From an uncultured Novosphingobium sp. (GTDB taxonomy: Bacteria; Pseudomonadota; Alphaproteobacteria; Sphingomonadales; Sphingomonadaceae): a DNA stretch of 5,198 nt. The DNA lies in assembly GCA_937897535.1 (NCBI GenBank), contig CALCQB010000040.1, positions 1 to 5,198 of the forward strand. The letters are read 5' to 3'. The translations under genes and the position numbers were made by a program. A model generated the notes under the pieces. That model did not search any database. It had not been told where the DNA came from and was given only the letters and a program-made list of their open reading frames with translations. This document shows, piece by piece, positions 1 to 5,198 of this stretch. Positions within the stretch are counted from its first letter, which is position 1, and each line of letters starts with the position of its first letter.

Positions 1-18
1 CGTGTGCTCTTCCGATCT
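1..18 (+). other. Illumina read-2 adapter remnant (non-genomic)
   Basis: The first 18 bases are identical to the 3' end of the standard Illumina TruSeq read-2 adapter (ending GCTCTTCCGATCT), and genomic sequence begins at base 19. The junction produces an in-frame TAG at 18-20, whose T comes from the adapter. The rfbB reading frame is conserved immediately after it, from base 21, so this stop is an artefact and the native codon was xAG. Any gene call that starts in these bases is spurious. The match is seen directly in the sequence; that it is leftover library adapter rather than biology is inferred, but hard to doubt. Confidence 0.96.
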
Positions 19-20
19 AG

Positions 21-359
21 GGCCGCCCCGGCGAGACATACTGCGTCGGCGGAAATGCCGAAAGGACCAATCTGCAAGTGGTCCACGCGATCTGCGACGA
101 ACTCGACCGGCTCCGCCCACGCGCCGATGGCAAATCCTATCGCGAGCAAATCACTTTCGTCAGCGACCGGCCGGGGCACGACTTCCGCTATGCGATCGAC
201 GCCTCCAAGCTCAAGGTTGAGCTGGGCTGGGAGCCACGCGAGACTTTCGAAAGCGGCATCGCCAAGACCGTCGCCTGGTACCTCGAAAACGAGGACTGGT
301 GGCGCACAGTCCAAAGCGGGGCCTATCAAGGCGAACGACTTGGTCTGACCCATGGCTGA
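21..359 (+). CDS. rfbB: dTDP-glucose 4,6-dehydratase, C-terminal part (5'-truncated)
   Basis: RfbB/RmlB is a cytoplasmic NAD-dependent extended short-chain dehydrogenase. It converts dTDP-glucose to dTDP-4-dehydro-6-deoxyglucose, the second step of dTDP-L-rhamnose synthesis. Only the last 112 residues are present, of about 350 in the family; the Rossmann nucleotide-binding fold and catalytic YxxxK lie off the contig. The visible part holds family C-terminal hallmarks: GRPGETYCVGG at the very start, ERTN, then DRPGHDFRYAID (residues 49-60 of the fragment), which belongs to the nucleotide-sugar-binding region, followed by LGWEP and a FESGIAKTVAWYL helix near the C-terminus. Family members usually have Asn where this one has Cys in GETYC. 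The 5' end is a contig break, so no start can be chosen; internal GTG or ATG codons (for example GTG at 78) are not real starts. The stop at 357-359 overlaps the start of rfbD by 8 nt, as expected within one operon. Confidence 0.95.
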   Translation, partial: GRPGETYCVGGNAERTNLQVVHAICDELDRLRPRADGKSYREQITFVSDRPGHDFRYAIDASKLKVELGWEPRETFESGIAKTVAWYLENEDWWRTVQSGAYQGERLGLTHG

Positions 360-1236
360 GCGTTGGCTGCTGACCGGCGGGACCGGCCAGGTCGGCCTGG
401 CGCTGCGCCGCAATCCACCACCGGGGGTAGAGATCGTTGCGCCGACGCGTGATGCGCTCGATCTGGCCGATCTATCCGCGCCGGACCTGTCGGGCTTTGC
501 CGCAATCATCAACTGTGCTGCCTATACCGCCGTCGACCGGGCCGAGAGTGAACCGGAACTGGCCCACGCGATCAACGCCAAGGCACCCGGCATACTTGCC
601 GTTGCAGCCGCGGAGGCCGGTATCCCCATCCTCCATGTTTCGACCGACTATGTGTTCGCCGCCGAGGGCATCGGCCCGTGGCGCGAAGACGCTGCAATCG
701 CGCCTGCCAGCGTGTACGGCCAGACCAAGGCGGCAGGCGAGCAAGCGGTGCGCGAGTCAGGCGCGCGCCATGCGATCGTCCGCACCGCCTGGGTGGTCAG
801 CGCGGATGGCAACAACTTCGTCAAGACCATGCTGCGGCTTGGGACAGAGCGCGATACCCTGCGTGTCGTTGCCGACCAGCGCGGCACGCCAACCCACGCC
901 GGCGATCTAGCCGCCGCGCTGGCCGCGATCACCGCGCGGTTCGTGGCCGATCCGGACCAGCCATCCGGCATCTGGCACTGCGCCAACGCCGGAGAGACAA
1001 CCTGGCACGGCCTGGCCGAGCATGTGTTCGCTTGCGCCGAACGGCAAGGATTGAAGGTTCCTGTGGCGATCGAACCGATCACCACTGCCGAATATCCCAC
1101 TGCGGCCCGGCGCCCAGCGGATTCGCGGCTCGATTGCACAAAACTGACAAACAACTTTGGCATTTCGCTGCGACCGTGGCAGGTGGCCGTTGAAGAAATT
1201 GTCGCCCAACTATCGGGCAAAGGACGCAGTTCATGA
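352..1236 (+). CDS. rfbD: dTDP-4-dehydrorhamnose reductase
   Basis: RfbD/RmlD catalyses the last step of dTDP-L-rhamnose synthesis, the NAD(P)H-dependent reduction of dTDP-4-dehydro-L-rhamnose, in the cytoplasm. The 294-residue protein has the usual family length. Visible motifs are the Rossmann loop TGGTGQVG (residues 8-15), NCAAYTAVDRAE (54-65), STDYVF (97-102), the catalytic YxxxK as YGQTK (Y122, K126), the block DQRGTPTHAGDLA, and the C-terminal RRPADSRLDC with FGISLRPW. The ATG at 352 places the Rossmann loop right after the N-terminus, as in the family. No good Shine-Dalgarno sequence precedes it, and the start lies inside the last codons of rfbB, so translation is probably coupled to rfbB. 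The gene ends in an ATGA overlap with rfbA. Its place between rfbB and rfbA supports rfbD over other reductases of the same superfamily. Confidence 0.95.
   Translation: MAERWLLTGGTGQVGLALRRNPPPGVEIVAPTRDALDLADLSAPDLSGFAAIINCAAYTAVDRAESEPELAHAINAKAPGILAVAAAEAGIPILHVSTDYVFAAEGIGPWREDAAIAPASVYGQTKAAGEQAVRESGARHAIVRTAWVVSADGNNFVKTMLRLGTERDTLRVVADQRGTPTHAGDLAAALAAITARFVADPDQPSGIWHCANAGETTWHGLAEHVFACAERQGLKVPVAIEPITTAEYPTAARRPADSRLDCTKLTNNFGISLRPWQVAVEEIVAQLSGKGRSS
1219..1224 (+). promoter_or_regulatory. Shine-Dalgarno site of rfbA
   Basis: AAAGGA lies 8 nt upstream of the rfbA ATG at 1233, inside the last codons of rfbD. It is the clearest ribosome binding site in the window. It fixes the start at 1233, which also gives the canonical N-terminus MKGIILAGG. 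Confidence 0.75.
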
Positions 1237-2117
1237 AGGGCATCATCCTTGCCGGAGGGTCGGGTACCCGGCTTCATCCCGCAACACTGGCGGTGAACAA
1301 GCAGCTGCTGCCGATCTACGACAAGCCGATGATCTATTTTCCGCTCAGCACACTGATGCTGGCGGGAATCCGCGAGGTTCTGCTGATTTCCTCGCCCGAA
1401 TATCTCGAAAACTACCGCCGCCTGTTCGGCAGCGGCGAGCAGTATGGAATTTCGATCGAATACATCGTCCAGCAACGCCCCGAGGGCCTCGCCCAGGCCT
1501 ATCATCTTGGCGCAGACTTCGTCGGCACCGGGCCGAGCGCGCTCGTGCTGGGGGACAACATCTTTTACGGCGCCGGGTTGAGCGACCTGCTCGGCAATGC
1601 CCGGACCCGGGCGGCAGAGGGTGCGGCGACGGTGTTCGGCTATCACGTCGAGGAACCCAGCGCTTACGGCGTGGTCGAACTCGACGGCCAGGGCCGTGCG
1701 CTGTCGATCGAGGAAAAGCCCGCGGCGTCCAAATCCAAGTGGGCGGTCACCGGGCTCTACTTCTACGATGGCCGCGCGGCGGAGTTTGCCAGGGCAGTTA
1801 AGCCGTCAAAGCGCGGCGAGCTTGAGATTACCGAGCTGAACCGGCTTTATCTCGAGGCCGGCGCGCTCCACGTCGAAAAGATGGGCCGCGGCTATGCCTG
1901 GCTCGACACCGGTACTCACGACAGTCTCCTGGAGGCGAGCGAATTCGTCCGCACGCTCCAGCACCGCCAGGGAATCCAGCTCGCTTGCCTTGAAGAAATT
2001 GCCTGGCAGGCCGGATGGATCGACGATGCCGCGCTGGCCGCCCGCGCCGCAGAATTCGCCAAGACCGGCTATGGCCGCTACCTGTCCGCGCTGCTTGAAC
2101 GAGGCCCAATGCCATGA
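1233..2117 (+). CDS. rfbA: glucose-1-phosphate thymidylyltransferase
   Basis: RfbA/RmlA joins dTTP and glucose-1-phosphate to make dTDP-glucose and pyrophosphate, the entry step of dTDP-L-rhamnose synthesis. In characterised members it is feedback-inhibited by dTDP-rhamnose. The 294 residues match the family's usual length and all landmarks are present: the nucleotide-binding signature AGGSGTRLHP (residues 7-16), KQLLPIYDKPM (23-33), GLAQA (85-89), LGDNIFYG with the metal-binding D108 (106-113), EEKP (160-163) with sugar-phosphate-contacting K162, VTGLYFYD (172-179), GELEIT (195-200) and the WLDTGTHDSLLEAS block with D225. The C-terminal helical extension typical of the short bacterial RmlA type is complete. 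The start is set by the ribosome binding site at 1219-1224. It overlaps rfbD by 4 nt (ATGA) and the next gene by 4 nt (ATGA). Confidence 0.97.
   Translation: MKGIILAGGSGTRLHPATLAVNKQLLPIYDKPMIYFPLSTLMLAGIREVLLISSPEYLENYRRLFGSGEQYGISIEYIVQQRPEGLAQAYHLGADFVGTGPSALVLGDNIFYGAGLSDLLGNARTRAAEGAATVFGYHVEEPSAYGVVELDGQGRALSIEEKPAASKSKWAVTGLYFYDGRAAEFARAVKPSKRGELEITELNRLYLEAGALHVEKMGRGYAWLDTGTHDSLLEASEFVRTLQHRQGIQLACLEEIAWQAGWIDDAALAARAAEFAKTGYGRYLSALLERGPMP
2101..2104 (+). promoter_or_regulatory. Shine-Dalgarno-like site of the methyltransferase
   Basis: GAGG lies 9 nt upstream of the ATG at 2114, within the end of rfbA. It is short but well spaced, and together with the ATGA overlap it supports the 2114 start. 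Confidence 0.45.
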
Positions 2118-2962
2118 ACGCCGTCGCGCCGGGGCGCAATATCGACGCCCGGACCGTCGCCGGGTTCGGCGAGGAATGGGACAGCTTCGACCAGACCTCG
2201 CTCAGCGAGGCCGAATGGCGCGAACTGTTTGAGCGTTACTTCGCGATCTTCCCGTGGGACAGCCTGCCAGCGGGAGCAGAAGGATTCGATCTCGGCTGCG
2301 GTTCGGGTCGCTGGGCGGCGGGTGTGGTCGACCGGGTCGGCACGCTCAACTGCGTCGATCCTTCGGCCAAGGCGCTGGCGGTGTGTCAAAAGCGCTTGGG
2401 CGCCAAGCCCAACGCGCGCTTTCACCACGCCAGCGTCGATGCGATCCCGCTGGCCGAAGCCAGCCAGGATTTCGGTTACTCGTTGGGGGTGCTGCACCAC
2501 ATTCCGGACACCGCCGCGGCGATGGCCGATTGCGTCCGCAAGCTCAAACCCGGCGCGCCGTTCCTGGTCTATCTCTATTACGCGTTCGACAATCGCCCGC
2601 TGTGGTTCCGGGCGGTGTGGCGCGCGAGCGACCTCGCCCGCGCGGTGATATGTCGGCTGCCGTTTGCGCTGCGCAAGGCGGTGACCAGCCTGATCGCCGG
2701 GTCTGTCTACTGGCCACTCGCCCGCGCTTCGCGGCTGCTTGAACGGGCCGGTCTGAATGTCGAGGGCATCCCCCTCGCCCCGTATCGTTCGACCAGCTTC
2801 TATACGATGCGGACCGACGCGCTCGACCGGCTCGGCACCCGGCTTGAGCAGCGCTTCACCCAGGTCCAGATCAGCGCGATGATGCGGGCGGCGGGGCTGG
2901 AGAATGTGCGGTTTTCGGACAGCGTACCCTATTGGGTCGCGGTGGGGACCCGCAAAGCCTGA
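2114..2962 (+). CDS. class I SAM-dependent methyltransferase
   Basis: This 282-residue protein is a Methyltransf_11-like enzyme of the Rossmann type that transfers a methyl group from S-adenosylmethionine. The SAM-binding glycine loop is DLGCGSGRW (residues 59-67), the acidic residue ending strand 2 is D82 in CVDPS, and DFGYSLGVLHHIPD (119-132) is the motif before strand 4. An N-terminal FGEEWDSFDQ segment (18-27) resembles the cap found in sugar and glycan methyltransferases. After about residue 155 there is a long Arg/Ala/Leu-rich helical stretch before the final strands; it looks amphipathic and may form a lid or touch the membrane. The C-terminus ends PYWVAVGTRK, like a final core strand. 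The substrate cannot be read from the sequence. Its position between dTDP-rhamnose genes and glycosyltransferases suggests O-methylation of a sugar or glycan end in the same polysaccharide, which is inference. It overlaps rfbA by 4 nt and meets the next gene in TGATG. Confidence 0.88.
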   Translation: MNAVAPGRNIDARTVAGFGEEWDSFDQTSLSEAEWRELFERYFAIFPWDSLPAGAEGFDLGCGSGRWAAGVVDRVGTLNCVDPSAKALAVCQKRLGAKPNARFHHASVDAIPLAEASQDFGYSLGVLHHIPDTAAAMADCVRKLKPGAPFLVYLYYAFDNRPLWFRAVWRASDLARAVICRLPFALRKAVTSLIAGSVYWPLARASRLLERAGLNVEGIPLAPYRSTSFYTMRTDALDRLGTRLEQRFTQVQISAMMRAAGLENVRFSDSVPYWVAVGTRKA

Positions 2963-4149
2963 TGGGCAAGCCGCGCATACTCTACATCAGTTATGACGGC
3001 ATGCTCGAACCGCTCGGGCAAAGTCAGGTGATCGCCTATCTCGAACGGCTGGCGGGTGACTACGCGATCCACCTGATCAGCTTTGAAAAGCCGTCAGACC
3101 GGGCGCAGACCGACAAGGTTGCGGCTGTCTCGACGCGGCTGGCTGCAGCGGAAATCGCCTGGCACCCGCTGACCTACCACAAGACCCCGACCCTCCCCGC
3201 GACGCTCTATGACATCGTCCAGGGCACCTTGATGGCGCTGTGGCTGGCGGCGCGGCACAATATCGGGCTGGTTCATGCCCGCAGTTATATTCCGGCGCTG
3301 ATCGGCTGGGTGGTCAAGCTGCTGACCGGGGCCCGGCTGCTGTTCGACATGCGCGGACTGTGGGCTGACGAGCGGACCGACGGCGGGATCTGGCCCGCAG
3401 GCGGCCGGATCTACCGCGCGGTCAAGCGGCTCGAACGGACCCTGCTGCAAGGCACGGACCACGTCGTTACCCTGACACATGCATCGAAAGCAGTGATCGC
3501 TGCATTCCCCTACCGGATCGATGCGCCGATGACGGTAATCCCGACTTGCGCCGACCTTGACCGGTTCACCCCGGGCAAGGACGGCAAGGTCCAGCCCTTT
3601 ACGCTGGGTTATCTCGGCTCGATCGGCACGTGGTACCTGTTCGATGAAGTCCTCGCCTGCTTCAAGCTGCTGCGCGAGCGGCGACCCGATGCGCGGTTGC
3701 TGGTGGTCAATCGCAACGAGCAAGACCTGGTCCGGCGGATGGTGGCGGAAGCAGGCATCCCGGCGGACGCGCTAGAACTCACTTTCGCCGACCACGCAGA
3801 CGTTCCCGCGAAGGTCCGCCGGATGAGCGCCGGGGCGGCGATCATCAAGCCGGTCTTTTCCAAGATAGCTTCCGCCCCGACCAAGCTCGCCGAATATCTT
3901 GGCTGCGGGGTGCCGTGCCTCGGCAATGTCGGAGTCGGTGACATGGAACTGATCCTCGAGGGTGAAGGCGCAGGCGTGGCCTTGCGTGAATTCACACCCG
4001 AGGAACGGGTCCGCGCGGTCGATCGCATGCTAGCCATGGCCGACGATCCCGCCACCCCGGCGCATTGCCGCAAGGTCGCGCTGGCGCACTTCTCGGTCGA
4101 CGACGGGGCCGAGCGGTATCGCGCCATCTACCGGAGCCTACTGGCGTGA
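2962..4149 (+). CDS. GT4-type glycosyltransferase (first of two)
   Basis: This 395-residue protein is a probable retaining, GT-B-fold glycosyltransferase that transfers a sugar from a nucleotide donor to a growing surface glycan on the cytoplasmic side of the inner membrane. The N-terminal domain starts ILYISYDGMLEPLGQSQV (6-23), the acceptor-side signature of a recurring group of polysaccharide-operon transferases. It continues with HARSYIP (105-111) and FDMRGLWADE (128-137). The linker and donor domain carry VIPTCADLDRF (192-202), LGYLGSIGTWYL (215-226) and APTKLAEYLGCGVP (305-318), where K308 and E311 sit in the donor-binding region. Donor and acceptor are unknown; rhamnose is plausible from the neighbours only. 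I chose ATG 2962, inside the TGATG overlap, because it leads directly into the conserved first strand. An in-frame TTG at 2932 would add ten unconserved residues and has no ribosome binding site. No strong Shine-Dalgarno precedes 2962 (G-rich 2941-2948 is distant), so coupling to the methyltransferase is likely. Confidence 0.9.
   Translation: MGKPRILYISYDGMLEPLGQSQVIAYLERLAGDYAIHLISFEKPSDRAQTDKVAAVSTRLAAAEIAWHPLTYHKTPTLPATLYDIVQGTLMALWLAARHNIGLVHARSYIPALIGWVVKLLTGARLLFDMRGLWADERTDGGIWPAGGRIYRAVKRLERTLLQGTDHVVTLTHASKAVIAAFPYRIDAPMTVIPTCADLDRFTPGKDGKVQPFTLGYLGSIGTWYLFDEVLACFKLLRERRPDARLLVVNRNEQDLVRRMVAEAGIPADALELTFADHADVPAKVRRMSAGAAIIKPVFSKIASAPTKLAEYLGCGVPCLGNVGVGDMELILEGEGAGVALREFTPEERVRAVDRMLAMADDPATPAHCRKVALAHFSVDDGAERYRAIYRSLLA
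4133..4136 (+). promoter_or_regulatory. Shine-Dalgarno site that decides a GTG start
   Basis: GGAG lies 9 nt upstream of the GTG at 4146, inside the end of the preceding glycosyltransferase gene. It favours GTG 4146 over the in-frame ATG at 4155, which would be 18 nt away and would cut the first beta strand short. Confidence 0.6.
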
Positions 4150-5198
4150 AACGGATGCTGGTCCTGTGCCCCTACCCCGAGGGCGTCGCCGCCGGGCAGC
4201 GGCTCAAGTACGAGCAGTACTTCGCCGACTGGCGCGCCCAAGGCTGGGAGATCGAGGTCTCCAGTTTCATGGACCGCGCGATGTGGGACGTGGTGTGGGA
4301 CAAGGGCCATGTGCTGACCAAGGCGCTGGGCGTGCTGCGCGGCACGCTTCGGAGGCTGCGCGACCTGCTGCGGGTAGGCCGCTATGACCTGGTCTATGTG
4401 TTCATGTGGGTCACGCCGTTCGGCACAACGGTGTTCGAGCGGCTGGTCCGGGCCCAGGCCAAGGCATTGGTGTTCGACGTCGAGGACAATGTCCTGTCCG
4501 ATCAGCAAAGCGGCGCGGCCGATCACATCGGCCCGCTGGTGCGGCTGCTCAAGGGCTCTGGCAAGGCCCGGTTCCTGATCCGCACCGCCGATCACGTGGT
4601 GACCAGTTCGCCGTTCCTCAACGACTTCTGCCTGGAATTGAACCAGAACCGCGCTTGCACCTACATCTCGTCCTCGGTCGATACCGACCGGTTCCAACCC
4701 GCGACGGCCTATTCAAACGACCATCCGGTGGTGATCGGGTGGACCGGGACCTTTAGCTCCAAGGTCTATCTCGACTTGCTGCGCGGGGTATTCCAGCGGC
4801 TCGCCAAGCGGCTTCCGTTCAAACTGCGGGTGATCGGCAATTTCGAATATGCGCTGCCCGGGGTCGATCTCGAAGTAGTGCGCTGGTCGGCCGAAGCCGA
4901 AGTGGCCCAGCTTCAGGCGCTCGATATCGGCGTCTATCCGCTGCCGATCGACGACTGGGTGCTCGGCAAGTCGGGGCTCAAGGCGATCCAGTACATGGCC
5001 TTCGCCCTGCCCTGCGTCGCGACCGAGGTTGGCACTACGCCCATGATCATCCAGAATGGACGCAACGGTATTCTGGTAAAAACCGAGCAGGAATGGGAAC
5101 TTGCACTCGAAAAATTGATTGCTGACCCAGCCCTGCGCCGGCAGCTGGGTGAGGCAGCGCGCAAGGATGCGGTGGCAAAATATTCGCTGGCCGCTATT
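4146..5198 (+). CDS. GT4-type glycosyltransferase (second, 3'-truncated)
   Basis: An open frame from GTG 4146 runs to the window end and encodes 351 residues with no stop; probably some tens of residues are missing. It reads as a GT-B-fold, GT4-type transferase. MKRMLVLCPYPEGVAAGQRLKYEQY (first 25 residues, shown as start MKRMLVL and QRLKYEQY at 18-25) is the N-terminal strand and acceptor loop. FDVEDNVL (110-117) resembles the FDxDD motif of related enzymes. It continues with TADHVVTSSPFL (147-158), SSSVDTDRFQP (175-185), IGWTGTFSSKVYL (197-209), and the donor site YPLPIDDWVLGKSGLKAIQYMA (key residues D269, D270, W271, G274, K275, Q282, Y283). The second Glu of the classical EX7E motif appears to be Gln282, which I recall as common in this subgroup. 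It differs clearly from the preceding transferase, so it is not a tandem copy. The start overlaps the previous stop by 4 nt (GTGA) with GGAG 9 nt upstream. Donor and linkage are unknown. Confidence 0.88.
   Translation, partial: MKRMLVLCPYPEGVAAGQRLKYEQYFADWRAQGWEIEVSSFMDRAMWDVVWDKGHVLTKALGVLRGTLRRLRDLLRVGRYDLVYVFMWVTPFGTTVFERLVRAQAKALVFDVEDNVLSDQQSGAADHIGPLVRLLKGSGKARFLIRTADHVVTSSPFLNDFCLELNQNRACTYISSSVDTDRFQPATAYSNDHPVVIGWTGTFSSKVYLDLLRGVFQRLAKRLPFKLRVIGNFEYALPGVDLEVVRWSAEAEVAQLQALDIGVYPLPIDDWVLGKSGLKAIQYMAFALPCVATEVGTTPMIIQNGRNGILVKTEQEWELALEKLIADPALRRQLGEAARKDAVAKYSLAAI

Noticed and set aside
648..1646. 332-codon open frame on the minus strand across rfbD and rfbA
   Set aside because: It lies wholly antisense to two well-conserved genes. 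Its residue make-up (Arg, Ala, Ser, Pro rich) is what the complement of high-GC codons gives, and I recognise no motif or good start.
2932..2961. Upstream TTG start for the first glycosyltransferase
   Set aside because: It adds ten residues without similarity to the family, lies within the methyltransferase, and has no Shine-Dalgarno, whereas ATG 2962 forms a TGATG junction and leads straight into the conserved first strand.
3094..3723. 209-codon minus-strand open frame opposite the first glycosyltransferase
   Set aside because: It is a shadow of the conserved + strand gene, with no recognisable domain and no ribosome binding site that I could support.
4128..4697. 189-codon minus-strand open frame opposite the second glycosyltransferase
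   Set aside because: The + strand frame over the same bases carries clear glycosyltransferase motifs. The minus frame is low-complexity His, Gln, Arg and Ala sequence typical of a shadow.
5070..5135. Locally lower GC near the 3' end, considered as a sign of transfer or recombination
   Set aside because: The stretch is short, remains in frame, and encodes a normal part of the glycosyltransferase donor domain (around NGILV). The shift is within what amino-acid content (Lys, Asn, Glu, Ile) explains.
1..5198. A previously undescribed system, mobile element, CRISPR array, RNA gene, promoter or terminator
   Set aside because: Coding sequence fills the window from base 21 to the end without gaps, and each gene belongs to a familiar polysaccharide-biosynthesis family. 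I saw no direct repeats, terminal inverted repeats, tRNA-like folds or hairpin-plus-T-run signals.

Overview
The window is a fragment of a surface-polysaccharide (O-antigen, capsule or exopolysaccharide) biosynthesis operon from a high-GC bacterium. Codon use is strongly G/C-ending. The protein sequences look most like Alphaproteobacteria, probably Sphingomonadales (Sphingomonas, Novosphingobium or Erythrobacter relatives). That placement is by impression from the sequence, not from a search. The first 18 bases are not genomic: they match the 3' end of the Illumina read-2 adapter. The window is therefore probably a whole contig from a short-read assembly, broken at both ends inside genes.

Layout, all on the + strand: adapter remnant (1-18); 3' third of rfbB/rmlB, dTDP-glucose 4,6-dehydratase (21-359); rfbD/rmlD, dTDP-4-dehydrorhamnose reductase (352-1236); rfbA/rmlA, glucose-1-phosphate thymidylyltransferase (1233-2117); a class I SAM-dependent methyltransferase (2114-2962); a GT4-type glycosyltransferase (2962-4149); and a second, different GT4-type glycosyltransferase with a GTG start that runs off the end (4146-5198). 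Every junction overlaps (8, 4, 4, 1 and 4 nt). There is no intergenic DNA at all, and I see no internal promoter, terminator, RNA gene, repeat, mobile element or CRISPR.

Working together, RfbA makes dTDP-glucose and RfbB dehydrates it. RfbC, the 3,5-epimerase, is not in the window and probably lies upstream because the order C-B-D-A is common. RfbD then reduces the product to dTDP-L-rhamnose. The two glycosyltransferases would add sugars, at least one perhaps rhamnose, to a lipid-linked glycan. The methyltransferase may modify a sugar or the glycan terminus. This is recognisable polysaccharide biology. I found no evidence of a previously undescribed system. The points most worth checking are the adapter artefact, the unassigned methyltransferase with its helical insert, and the acceptor and donor specificity of the two transferases.
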